DNA from: Kappaphycus alvarezii
Taxonomy: Eukaryota; Rhodophyta; Florideophyceae; Gigartinales; Solieriaceae
Assembly (NCBI GenBank): GCA_002205965.3
Contig: NADL03000098.1
Span: 62,001-126,000 of the forward strand
Direction of reading: 5' to 3'
DNA length: 64,000 nt
The notes under the pieces were generated by a model. The model did not search any database, had not been told where the DNA came from, and saw only the letters and a list, made by a program, of their open reading frames with translations. A program made the position numbers and the translations under genes. Every line of letters starts with the position of its first letter. Within the stretch, counting starts at the first letter, position 1. Positions 47,389 through 58,735 of this stretch are shown in pieces.

Positions 47389-49250
47389 TCATGGCGCCTT
47401 AATTGCCGTGATTACGCGGACGTCTGCTGGGCGCACGTTCAGTCCGGGTAGGAGGTGTGGAACCTTGTCCTGCAGGGCCGAGTCCGGCGGCCTAAAATAG
47501 TTCCTTGCCGAGCAGGCGGTACACGGCTTTGTGGTAGTTGTCCCATCCAAGTTCTTTGTGGCAAAGGTCGGAAGCATGGTCCCCGAGGTCGTCCATGAGT
47601 CTGCTGCACTCCGCGCATCACGGCGGCGCAGTGTCGTCGAAGAGGCGGATTCCCAGGTGGCGGTGCACCTTGACGGACCACATTGCATCGGACGTGCGGC
47701 TGGCCGCGGACCGATGGGTGTAAGGAAGGATGCGGTGGGTGTGTCCAGGTAAGCGTGGTGGCGGATGCGACGCCGGATATCCGAGTCGCAGTGTGAGGCT
47801 GGTCGGGAAGAGCGCTCCCAGTCATCATTTTGCCAGAACCACTTTGCTGCCGAGTCGCACCACTCACGATGTAATAGATTGTCTGTATTATCGGCATTGG
47901 CACCGAGGCCGGCGGCTGACATGGATTCTGGAAGGGCGCTATACTAAGCCCTGAAAGACGGGTGGAGGCGACCGGCGAAGTCCAGGAGAGAGCATCGATC
48001 TCTCGGTATCGGTAAGGCTGCGTTCCAGGACCACCGTTGTCTTTAGGCGTGAGAAGGTAGTCAGAGTCGATGCGGCTGGCGACGTATGACGCAAGGTTCA
48101 ACGTTGTGAGCGGTGTGAACCCGTGGCTACCGTGTCGCAGTGGGAGCCTCGCCTGTTGGCGGACTGCCGCGGTCATGGGGACTTTATTCGATTTGGAGTA
48201 ACCATAGCGAGGTCCTTCGTCACGCTTGGCGGAGTCAACACTTTGCACGTGTTGCAGTTTGCATGCCGGGGCGCACACTCGGTAGAGAAAGAACCGGATA
48301 CGAGGGTCTCCGATGCCGTCTATAAGCGACAAAATGTGCATCCATGCTCTCGGTTTTCCATCCAGGAAGCGCTGCAATAATTGAGGAGATCCAATTGGCG
48401 GGCCGAGGAGGTCGAGACACTCTTCGGAGAATTTCTCGGGGTGAAGCAGTGAAATAGCGACGTTGTTCCCGGGGCGGCTTGCGGGGCCAAAGTAGGTGTG
48501 CTTTAGCCGGGTTTAAATGAAGGCCGTGGTAGGGTTCTCTGGAATAGAGGATGTCGGGCGTCTTATCCACTTCGGTATGTGTACCTATACGTGTGCAGCC
48601 AGCTGTGTGCGCTGGGGGATTTTTTGTACGACAGGGTTTGCTACGAGGGAATACATTAGGATACTGCCCGGGTTCCCTTGCTGCAATTCTTCCAGGCTGG
48701 GGACGTCTTCGGAGCTCGCTGCAGGCAGGATAAGTGACGGTGTCTTGCGCGGGAGTGCACCGTGTTCAGGAAGTAGCAGAGCAACGTGACTCGTCGGTCG
48801 GTAGCATGTTAATAATATGCGGCCTCGCGAATGTGTTGGATGCGTTCTGAGCATCCACAGACACAACTACGTATGAGTCTGGCGTCGAACATGCGACGAA
48901 CTTGGTGCACGATGGAGTCGAGGTCACAGAGTACCCGGTTCGCCACCTGGTGGGGCGCGAGGTGTTCCCTGGGCCTGAGGTAGTAAGACATTCGTGATTA
49001 GTCGTCATGGGATCGATCGGATATATCTTCCAGGAGTAAAACACCCAAACCTTTCCCCCTCATCTGAGACCTGTTCCGATCGCGACTAGGCGGACTTTGT
49101 CCGCCCGCTTCTGGATGGTGAGCACTGTTGCGGAGGTGATGAGGGGGATGGTATGGTCCGGGAGCTAGCCGTGGGAGCTTCGCCACGACTGCCGTCAGCA
49201 CTGAGATGCCTGTGACTCCTGCTCCGGGGCCCACCCTTGTGTTGGTCAAG
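47389..49250 (-). pseudogene. Non-LTR-type reverse transcriptase, main part (RT element 2)
   Basis: Minus-strand reverse transcriptase related to RT element 1. Blocks in order: LLHPLTNTRVGPGAGVTGIS, TIPLITSATVLTIQKRADK, VRLVAIGTGLR, LAPHQVANRVLCDLDSIVHQ, catalytic-Asp block VDAQNA(F/S)NTFARPHI, ELQQGNPGSILMYSLVANPV, GLHLNPAKAHLLWP, IGDPRIRFFLYRVCAPACKL, and QARLPLRHGSHGFTPLT. The C-terminus has a Cys/His motif CAECSRLMDDLGDHASDLC and PADVRVITAIK near 47400. The YADD position reads as a degraded VDKTPDIL. Frames change many times, so it is dead. Its 5' part is displaced to 56642 onward by a gypsy fossil. Copy d of the 45-bp box sits between GTGLR and the LAPHQ block. Confidence 0.85.
49015..49066 (+). 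repeat. 45-bp box, copy d, inside RT element 2
   Basis: GATCGGATATATCTTCCAGG, then AGTAAAACACCC, then CCTTTCCCCCTCATCT. RT element 1 has no such insert at the matching place. Confidence 0.85.
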
Positions 49251-49255
49251 GGGTG
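49251..49255. repeat. Target-site duplication GGGTG (left)
   Basis: Directly flanks the TG at 49256. Matched by GGGTG at 56637-56641 after the CA of the other LTR. Confidence 0.85.
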
Positions 49256-49961
49256 TGATAGGGGTAAATCGTCGGGAGAAGAGATACTCAGAACCAACTA
49301 CCCCAAGAAGGAGGTGTTGCAAGCGACAAAAGTGCTACCGTGGTATAGTTGAATGAACAAGAAGGAGTGTATATGGAAGAGAGTTGAGAGGGCTACAAGC
49401 AAGTGTGAAAGGGGCAGGGTCTACCACTGATGCTCTGTGAGCAGCGTAGGAAAAAGTTTCTTGGGTCTGAAGTTGACTCTCAACTCCTACTACTCGGACT
49501 TGCTTGAAGTTGTCTGCCAACTTGCTTGACCTCCACAAGAGGAAGCAGTTTACTCGGCTTATGTAGACTTTTGGGTACCCTAAAGTCTCAAACAACATGC
49601 TAATAACCATAAAATTCAAGGGAATCGTGTGAACCAGAGAGACTATTAGAGATATTTCCTCAAGGTAAATATCTAGGTGCCATACCCATGCCAGCCAGCC
49701 ATCGGCCAGGGGTGGGAATTAATGTGACCATTATATAGACCTTTCAGAGTCACTCTTAGTACCACCCAACCAGGACTTGTACTGACATCATTATGACAGC
49801 GTGTCTAAAATAAAAAAATCAACCCATGAATTTGCCACACTCATCCAAATTAAAAATATCTTGCAAATTCAGAAACTGTAAAAATATCTTCCAAATTCCG
49901 ATACTGTATCCAAATTTGGTCCTCTTCTAGATTTTTTTCGTGTGCGAATTTGCGCACATCA
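49256..49961 (-). repeat. 3' LTR of gypsy fossil 2
   Basis: 706 bp, TGATAG...CACATCA on the + strand. Direct repeat of 55937-56636. Confidence 0.95.
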
Positions 49962-50025
49962 CGCCCTCCCGCTAAGACGATCGTCCCGGCTCGTCATTAA
50001 TGCTCTTGTTGTTCTTGTGGGAGTT

Positions 50026-51272
50026 CTATCCATTCATCAGGGAGAGTATATGGTTGACTAAAAGGATATGGTAGTAGCTCATTTCCAATATGATGAGAGA
50101 TGTGTACCGTGCGATGACCGGCTCATCTCCTTGGTCAAGAGTTTCGTAGATTCGGCGTATGGTTTCATAGTGTTCTCTAATAAGCTCCTCCCGTTTCACT
50201 TCTCCAAACCTTCCAAATGTGAGGTAGAGACGTAGTATGCAAATTTTCTGGCAACGGGTCCAGAAACGGGTATCTGAAGGAGAAAAAAACTCGCAACATA
50301 AGGACTGAGTCCTCACGAGTAAGGTGCGCCCCGTGAATGGTTGGAAGCACATGCAAATACTAATGGCAAAAAAGGAAATTACTTCTGCTTCTCGAGGGTC
50401 CTCTGTATTTCACGAAGCCAACGCCTAATTGGTAGTCGTCCAATAATTAAAGAGGCATAGTTTCCCCCTGGGAGACTAGGCGGTGTTTGAGGTGATCTTC
50501 TTGGTGATCTTCCTCGCTGCTCCCGACGCCTTGCCCTCTTCGATGATCCGCCCCGATCACTTGATGGTCCTGCTCGTATCATCATGACGGTCTCGGGAGG
50601 ATCTTGTCTTCAGCTGAGTTGTTTCCTGAGCGGAGAAACGTAAGGTTCCCATAGAGGATACGGGACCAGTCGATATTCCATATCAGGGGGTAAGGCGTAA
50701 CCTCTCAGTCGCACATCTTGGTTGTTCTTGAGAAATACGTAAATCGGACGGACAATGTTCAGATACGTTTGCGACAAGTCTCCGATAGCTACCATTCCAT
50801 ACCTTCCTATAGAGTAATGATATATATGACTTCCACAAACTCTGGACCTGCTTCCGTGAACCTTCCGTTTTGGAATGAAAATAAACTCTATTAATAGTCG
50901 GAAATCTTCTTCAGGTAGCAATGGTCCGTTCAACGTACGAAAACATAGGCATATATTAATGTAGAAATGGATGATTACGTGGAGTTCGTAGTAGTCCGCG
51001 TAATCGAGATGATCCATTCCCAGGCCCTTTTTCCTCCCATAGGAATCATTCTATAGTTAAAGAGTGAGTGCCCGTGGTTGCGCATAGTCCTGTGTGAGAA
51101 GGAATTCTTCAGGCCTCTGATGGTAAGGGACCAGACGACGTGCATGGATGGCCCTCCTTGATCTCTTCCCTGAGCTTGAACAGAGCTTATAATGCGGGTG
51201 TCTTTCCTCCGTGACGATGCAAGGGTTCGAGTACTTTGTTTGGAAGGCCGGCCACTTCACAGCCTGTTGCAT
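50026..51272 (-). mobile_element. gypsy fossil 2, extra coding-like region after integrase
   Basis: Open frames between integrase and the 3' LTR (51272-51057, 51017-50610, 50585-50379, 50352-50026). The first continues from integrase. The others carry protein-like sequence such as DMEYRLVPYPLWEPYV and an Arg/Ser-rich basic stretch (KRARRREQRGRSPRR). I recognise no family and see no clear membrane anchor. Additional ORFs at this place are known in several Ty3/gypsy lineages, and the role here is unknown. Confidence 0.55.
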
Positions 51273-51329
51273 TGCTTTTCCATGTACTACAAGTACTTTA
51301 GATCCGACTGAAAAGGTTTGGACTGGAGG

Positions 51330-54000
51330 CTCTCACCCTCATTTCTTGTCTGTGTTACGCGCGGTGTGATCTCCAGCCTTCGGTGGCCAGTAGTTCGACT
51401 TCTCTACTCTCTTCGTCGATATATTTGTTTCCATGTCTCTCTTAACATTCTAGGAGCCCTTCCGTACATTAGCTCGAATGGTGACCGTCCATTCTTCCTC
51501 TTCTTCGACGATAGCCGTATAACACTTTTGGTAAGGCATCTTCCCACTGGATTTCATTCTCCGACATAGTTTTCGATATTGCTCGTTTGATGGTTCCAAC
51601 CATCCTCTCCGCTTTCCCGTTTGACATAGGAGCGTATGCGAGAACTGTCTTCAGCTGAATCCCTTTCTCTTCCAAAAAACGAAGCAGTGAAGTTGCAGTA
51701 AAACAAAGGGCGTTATCCGAGATGATCCTTTTTGGAAGACCAAACGGTTCAATTATTTCTTTTTCGATGAATCTCAGGACCACCTCAGCATTGGCCTCCT
51801 CAACTGCAACTGCTATTGGCCATCCAGTAAGATGTTCCACCCCTATAAGGAGATATTTGTTTCCGGAAGAGGTTTCCTTGAATGGGCCGGCAAAGTCAAT
51901 TGAGAAGGTTTCAAAGACCGGAAACTGGAAAGCTTAGAGTTGTCTTATACTTTCGTATCGGAGTGAATTTTTGACAGTTGTCCGCAGCTTTTCACGAAAT
52001 TATAGACGTCCTTATGGATACTGGGCCACCAGAATCTTCTCCGTAATGAATTTTTTGGTTGTTTCGAGATCCCAATGCCCTAACTCATCATGAAAAGTCC
52101 TCAAGATCTTCATTCTTTCTTTCAAAGGGGCCACTAGTCGAGGACCGGCTTTAGTGTGTCGGAAGAGTTTCCCATTCCACAATGTAAAAGCCTTTTGATT
52201 CCTGCGTACCCAATTTCTGTGTTCGAAACCTTTCTCATTTCTAGTCCATCAAGAATTTAATTAGTCCGTGAATATTAGCTTCGTACTCGGTTATTGTTCG
52301 GCACTTGCACCTCGGCAACTCCGACGATGTCTCGGAAGCTTTTTCATTTGGAATCAGTGGATCCCTCAAGCGGGATAGGTAATCGGCAGGCTGATTATTG
52401 CGTCCGGGCCTATACACAATTTCAAACCGATATTCTGCGAAAATGTCGAGCCATCGGGCCAAGCGGTGATGTACATCTTTCTTTTGGAATGCTGTCTTAA
52501 GTGCCTGGTGATCAGTTATCAAGACAAATTTCTCGAGTGATAAAAGGTATACGCGAAACTTTTTCAGTGCGAAACGACAGAGCGCTTCTTTCGCAGACTG
52601 AGTATCTCTTTCCGCATCATTCAGAGTGCGACTTGCGAATTGAACGGGTGTAGTCTTTTTTTCATTTGGGACAAAACGGCACCCAAAGACCGTTCTGAGG
52701 CATCTGTCTCCACAACAAATGGTCTCTTGAAATCTGGATACATGAGCACTGGGGGACACATAGCTTATCTTTAAGCTCTTCAAATGCGGTTTGCATTTCC
52801 TTGTTCCATAAAAATTTTCCGTTCTTGTGTGCTGGCATGTAACGGTGCTGCAGTCTTGGCGAAATCTTTGATAAATCTCTGTAATATGAGGCCAGTCCTA
52901 AGAAGCTTCGAACCTCCGTCTTTGAAGCGGGCCTTGGTGCCAACTTGATTTTTTTCGTTTTCTCTGGATCCACTTTAATTCCCTCTTGATCGACGATATG
53001 ACCGAGTAATTGGATAGACGTTTTCGCAAAGAAGCATTTGCTTAACTTAATTTTCAGGCTGTACGCAGCTATTCTTCCACCACAGTCTTGACATGCGATA
53101 TGTGCTGATCCAAGGTTTTTGAGAATATCACACATCATCGATATAAACTCTTGCAAATGGAAGTCCTTTCAAAACCTCGTTCATCATTCTTTGGAATGTA
53201 GCTGGGGCATTCATGAGACCAAAAGGCATCACTTCGAACCTGAATGTACCGGCTTTGCTGGTAAAAGTTGTTTTTTCCTTGCATTTTTCATCAATGGAAT
53301 CTGCCAATAACCAGTGTAAAGATCAATTGAGGTGAAGTATCTCCCGTCCTTCAAGTCCTCGAGGATTTCCTCCATCGGAATCGGAAATCGATCGGGTATC
53401 ATTCTCTGGTTCAGTTGTCGGTAATCGACGCAAAAAGCAGCTTTCCATCCTTCTTTGGTGCGACCACAACTGGAAATGACCATGGGGATGAAACTGGCCG
53501 AATAATATCATTTTCCAGCATACTTGTAACATTCTCTGAGATAAATTGGTCATATTTTGGCGGTTGACGTCTAGGCCTGTGGTAAATTGGTTGAGTATCG
53601 GTAAGTTCAAATGAGTGAGTGACCGGTACACTTGCTTGTCTTAAATCTGAAACTCCATGCAATTACTTCGGAAGATGTTAACATGTCGGATATTTCATTG
53701 AGGCGGCTGGAAGGTGCTGTACTTTTTCTTGAATTTCTAATTTGCGCTTCCTTTCTTGATCCTCACCCTCCAAATTTTGAAGGACCTCTTCCGGCGTGCT
53801 CACATCTTCAGATATGGAATTCGATATATTCTTGTTTTCCTTGCAATTGTAATCTTCTTTCATCTCCGAATTCCGTCCTTTGATTCGATATTATCGCAAA
53901 AAGAAACACATTCAGGTGTCAAACCTACCCTAGAATTCCAGTCTTCATCTGTTTCAAACCCAGAATCATAATCATCCCATGTCATGTTCATTGTCCCCCG
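51330..54000 (-). mobile_element. gypsy fossil 2, pol region
   Basis: Reverse transcriptase at about 53660-52800 ([53 protein letters not shown]). RNase H at about 52700-52260 (FASRTLNDAERDTQSAKEAL, then ITDHQALK, YRPGRNNQPADYLSRL). Integrase at about 51840-51470 (IISDNALCFTA, YAPMSNGKAERM, with the D and E of the catalytic core). Gene order and motifs are standard Ty3/gypsy. Broken fossil. Confidence 0.92.
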
Positions 54001-54379
54001 AGCGTACCCTTTCTCACTTCCGAAAGTGTTAGTTGGTTCGGAATCTTCGCTGTCATAGCTAGAAGTGAAATCTTCACTGTCCGTTCTCTTAGATCTTCCG
54101 GATGTGTGCTTTTGTCGAAATCCAGGGGCATCTTCACGTTCTGCCGTCAACATTAACTGAAACGATTTGGTTGCCCAAGTCAATGCAGGTCCCTAGTCTT
54201 TCCATGGTAGGCAGCCAATGATTGCATCGAAAGGGAGATCAGGCATGAAGAAAGTCTACATCAACTTTAGAGTCCCCAAAGAACACGGAAACCTTGTAAC
54301 AGTGCCCATGCATTTTGATACGGTTCCATCCGCCACAGTTATTCTTCGAGTAGTTGGAATAATTTCGAGACCTAATCTG

Positions 54380-55848
54380 TCACCAAAGTTTCTGAAATAG
54401 GTTTGGAACAGCGCCCGAATCGAAAAGAGCTTGGGTTTGCATTCCCAATACTTTGACTGGTACTAGTTTAAGACGTCTTGGTGCTGTCGAGGCCGATTGA
54501 AGAAACAGTTTCTTACCCTTAGCGGACTTATTAGACCTGATAATTTTTTTGAGTTCTTTTCTCGCGTCCTCTGCGTCGCCCCTCAAAAGTTGACCAAACG
54601 TTATCCCAGTTGGGGCCGATGCAAGCTCAGCCACCAAATTGTACTTCTTCACATATTCTAGTACGTCCTTCGGGATACTCTTAAATTTCTTACTCTTTTC
54701 GTCTTCTTGGCCGAAGTGTTTCCCACCCCTGGAACAACTTGATCAGACCTCTTGGTTCGAGGAGGTACAGGTGCTGGATATGTTCCAGCATTCCATAATC
54801 TAGCCTAGGTTTTTTCGATAAAATGTTCCCTTCCCCATCCCTTTTGTCATGGACTGACTGATTTCTTCAGCGATGGATACGTTACCGGCATCCGTCAACT
54901 TTGATCCTTCTGTTTTGTAAGATTTTCATCTCTGGTCCTGACTCGCTCCTTGCGTCCGATAAATTTGCTCTTCTGTTGTCTTTAGACCAGCAGTTACTTT
55001 CATGATGCCCATATCGACCGCACTTTCCACAACGAGTGTTTCTATGTGGATTATCAGGACACCTATTTGCAAAGTGTCCAGGCTTGTGACAGTAGGAACA
55101 GACTTCTGCGGCCTTGGGGGCCCCAGACTGGTTCTTCTTAATGGTAAGAGTAAGGCTTTCCAACTGCGAGGTTATCATGTCAAGTCGATTATCGAATCGG
55201 GTTTCCAACCTTTCTTCCAAGTTTTTGACATCGCTCCTGACTGATTCCAATGCTGCTGCGCTAGTAGCTGGCCTTTGATAATTCTTTTCAGGATGTGATC
55301 GGCATAGATGTACGGGTTTCCCTCGGTATTCACTTAGTGACTGAAACGTCTCCGAATTTTTGACAAATTCTACTATGGTACCCTTCAGTTCATTAAAAGT
55401 GTGAGGGCCCTTGATGAGGAGGAAATCGGAGAGCCGCTTATCCCCCAGCCGCCTTACGCAGCATTCCGTACTTGGCTTGGGCGTTGAACCCAGCCTTTTC
55501 ATAGAGATCACACAAGTATACCAATGAGCTTAACAAATCGTCGAAGTTGAGCCGGGCCTCTATGGCGGTACGAATCATCTCATCTGGTTCTACCTCCTTA
55601 GCATATTCTTTCACAAGCCACTCACATACCTCACCGAAGTTACGCCCATTCCCGTTAAGAGACCACCCGTTGATAAACTTGGCCTTATATTTGTGCTTTG
55701 CGTCACCATGAAGATAGGCGAAGATACTTTCGGCCTTCTCTTCATCGCTCTTCTCACGCATCACAACGTTGACATATGTATAGAGAAACTCCTCAACGTC
55801 TTCATTCTTGCCCCCTGTGAACGTTATACGAGCAGCGTTGAGATCCAT
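54380..55848 (-). mobile_element. gypsy fossil 2, gag and protease region
   Basis: Capsid-like helical region from 55848 (MDLNAARITFTGGKNEDVEE), then a coiled stretch. Two CCHC zinc knuckles follow (CSYCHKPGHFANRC and CGKCGRYGHHESNC, about 55102-54985). An aspartic protease region lies near 54470-54380 (ALFDSGAVPNL, with DSG in place of DTG). An acidic Ser/Asp-rich linker (54183-53860) leads to RT. Confidence 0.88.
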
Positions 55849-55936
55849 GATTACAGAAAAGAAATCCCCCGAATGGTTCCCTAAGACTGCTCAACTCGAA
55901 TACCTCGGGTGCAACCCCCTCCACAAGAGTACCAAA

Positions 55937-56636
55937 TGATAGGGGTAAATCGTCGGGAGAAGAGATACTTAGAACCAACTACCCCAAGACGGAGGTGTTG
56001 CGAGCGACAAAAGTGCTACCGTGGTATAGTTGAATAAAAAAGGAGTGTATATGGAGAGAGTTGAGAGGGCTACAAGCAAGTATAAAGGGGCAGGGTCTAC
56101 CACTGATGCTCTGCGACAGCTAGGAAAAAGTTTTCTTGGGTCTGAAGTTGACTCTCAACTTCCTACTACTCAGGACTTGACTGAAGTTGTCTGCCAACTT
56201 GCTTGACCTCCACAAGAGGAAGCAGTTTACTCGCTTATATAGACTTTTGGCTACCTAAAGTCTCAAACAAACATGCTAATAACCATAAAATTCACGGGAA
56301 TCGTGTGAACCAGAGAGACCATTAGAGATATTTCCTCAAGGTAAATATCTAGGTGCCATACCCATGCCAGCCACCATCGGCCAGGGGTGGGAATTAATGT
56401 GACTATTATATAGACCTTTCAGAGTCACTCTTAGTACCACCCGGAACCAGGACTTGTACTGACATCTATTATGACAGCGTGTCTTAAAAAAAATCTACCC
56501 ATGAACTTGCCACACCATCCAAATTAAAAATATCTCGCAAATTCAGAAACTGTAAAATATCTTCCAAATCCCGATACTGTATCCAAATTTGGTCCTCTTC
56601 CAGATTCTTTTTCGTGTGCAATTTTTGCGCACATCA
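55937..56636 (-). repeat. 5' LTR of gypsy fossil 2
   Basis: 700 bp, direct repeat of 49256-49961, followed by the GGGTG target duplication (56637-56641). Confidence 0.95.
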
Positions 56637-56641
56637 GGGTG

Positions 56642-56805
56642 CAAGAGCTGCGGGGACATCCGGTCCGTGCCCGAGTGGACCTGGGGCTGAGGCGTTGGAG
56701 AGTGCTGAGGAAAGCATCCTCAGTGATGTTCATCGGGAGCGGGATGTTGGTAGCCGCAGGGGCGATGTCTGATGATTGCGATAGGAAAAATGATCTTTCC
56801 CTCAA
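56642..56805 (-). pseudogene. RT element 2, displaced upstream part
   Basis: Minus-strand reading ATNIPLPMNITEDAFLSTLQ, then RLSPRSTRARTGCP or, in the next frame, GPDRMSPQLL. This is the region just before the fingers of this RT type, and it continues without loss across the GGGTG site to 49250. RT element 1 has the matching RLDRMPAGLHLL, which supports continuity. Confidence 0.75.
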
Positions 56806-56849
56806 GGAAAAGGTATTTTCCGCTCATTCATGCAATGAACTGAAGGATA

Positions 56850-56893
56850 GATCGAATATATCTTCGAAGAGTAAAACAGCGAAACCTATTCCT
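56850..56893 (+). repeat. 45-bp box, copy e
   Basis: GATCGAATATATCTTCGAAG, then AGTAAAACAGCGAAACC. Lies upstream of RT element 2's coding part, same orientation as the other copies. Confidence 0.75.
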
Positions 56894-58150
56894 CCATTCG
56901 CTGATTATCTGGTCCGTTGTAACAACTCATGTTTGTCTGCACTGCTCCCTTTGATAAGATCCTGAGATGCAACAACTCACCAACTCACGCGTTCCCTTCC
57001 ATTCAACTTGAATGGAACTGACGATATTTTTGGAGCATTTCCGGAAAAAACGCATATGGACTATCGATCGGTTTCCCGGTTGCAGCTTCATGATCGAATC
57101 AAATCCTCTCCACTTTGTATGAAACTCGCCAAGAGAGAAACTGAAGGTATTCTGTTTACGCGCAGAAATTCTCCCCCAATGCTTCTCTCTACATTTTCTT
57201 TTTTGTTTTACGCGACGAAATTCTTACTTCTTTATACTTTTTTCTCTCTCTCGCTCTCTCTCTTTTTATGTACGACTATCTATGAATATGGAATTACAAC
57301 CTCGCAATATTTGTACAATTCCTACAATACTCTGATTACGTCTATTCGAGCTCAATTTTACGGTCATCCTATTTCCTTATTGTCTGTATGTACATCAACT
57401 TCAACATATTACCTTCATTGCAGTCACTGCTATCGTAACATTATTACAAATATTCCAGTATGCGTAACTGTGTTGCAATGAGAAGAACTATGTAACTAAC
57501 AAGTGAGACGATCGCAAAGAGATTCGATGAGTCATTACGTCCAAGCAGGATATTTATGTCACAGACTTCATTCAATGTTGTTGCTGTCAGAAGACTCTCC
57601 GAGAAGCTAATTATCGCTTGTATGTTTACATATAGAATAGTATACAATGCGTGTAGTTGGATCCCAACTTGAGTCTAGTAAAAAGAATAGGGTACTGAAA
57701 TCAGCACCGTAACTGCACGAACGCTAAAAGACCAGCCGGAACCGTGAACCTTGAATTATGTACCCTTGAGTCTGAGCATTTTCAGAATTAAGGGCAATTG
57801 TTATCATGATCGACCCCATTCATTTTATCAGAATTTCGAGCCTGTGTTTTTATATACTATTTCCCTCTTTTGCATTGATTATTTTCGTCTTCTCAGGCTA
57901 TTTGATTATCTGCAACATTCAAAATCTTTATCCGTAATAAAGATTTCAACATGTAATTTTCGCCATAAATGATCCTTTCAAAGGAAATTTTAACTAATTG
58001 TCACTGCAAGACATTGCATTCAGTTGGCCTGCGAATCAAGCCTGTTGACGCTATTTAAACATGACGTGTTCTGGAGAAATTATATACGGCCCTCTAGCAA
58101 CAACTATTCGACTATTGAACCCTTCTTTGAAGCCATCATGCACGGAATAC
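56894..58150. other. Non-coding, low-complexity patch
   Basis: A TC-rich run at 57238-57270. The 157-codon frame 57008-57481 passes through it and shows no family. Confidence 0.5.
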
Positions 58151-58735
58151 CTACCTCTTGCTCCATTTCCAAATCTCGCCATCCTCGACCATCACCGCCT
58201 CCCCTCTATTCCCTTCGGGCCCAACCGATTTAGAGGAATTCCTCCGTCGAAAAAAATTAAAGCGCCTGAAGGAGCTTGTAGCACCGTCATATGGTAGATA
58301 CAGAAGAACAGGACGCGGTAGAGGAGGACCCGGAAGAGTGGGATGGTAAGCCAGATGAGTGCTCGGAGAAGTTGGTGGCTCCGGAGCTAGTCTATGGGAT
58401 GGAAGAAGAGGAGGAAAATGACGACTCAGATGAGAAAAAAGAGGAGGCCGAGGAGTTCTAGGTGAAGAGAGTGGTGTAGAACCGGCTCCTTTGGGAGGAA
58501 AACGAAGGAATCGGTTGGAACAGGTGGGCACGGCCGTGGACCCGGTTGCCGGGCGCCAGGTGGGATGGATGGGTTGCAGGAAGGGGTAGGCAGTCCTGAG
58601 TCATTCACGGGTATGTATGAGGACTGCATGGGTACTTGTGATGTCTCTAGGAAAGTAACTACGTTCTGGTCCAGGACGAAGATTGTGAAGAGTAGATTTG
58701 CTCAGTCTCGGCCAAGTATCTTTACAATTAGATGA
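58151..58735 (+). pseudogene. Acidic/basic coding remnant, unknown
   Basis: A GC-richer patch with protein-like readings in three + frames: PTDLEEFLRRKKLKRLKELV (58219 onward), a strongly acidic stretch VDTEEQDAVEEDPEEWDGKP to EEAEEF (58291-58461), and GKRRNRLEQVGTAVDPVAGR (about 58495-58555). The charged pattern looks like a real protein end broken by frame changes. No family is recognised. Confidence 0.35.

Larger units (their letters stand above)
49256..56636 (-). mobile_element. Ty3/gypsy LTR retrotransposon fossil 2 (broken)
   Basis: A complete-length 7.4-kb element on the minus strand: LTRs of about 700 bp beginning TG and ending CA, GGGTG target duplication, gag with two zinc knuckles, protease, reverse transcriptase, RNase H, integrase, then about 1.2 kb of extra coding-like sequence before the 3' LTR. 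A primer-site candidate lies next to the 5' LTR (55919-55934, reading TGGTACTCTTGTGGAG on the minus strand). A purine-rich tract (GCGGGAGGGCG on the minus strand) lies next to the 3' LTR. By eye the LTRs differ at roughly 5 percent of positions including gaps, so it is somewhat older than fossil 1. It is broken, with perhaps 10-15 interruptions. It sits inside RT element 2. Confidence 0.95.

Noticed and set aside
57008-57481. 157-codon open frame with Ser/Leu-rich hydrophobic patch
   Set aside because: The hydrophobic patch is a translated TC microsatellite.
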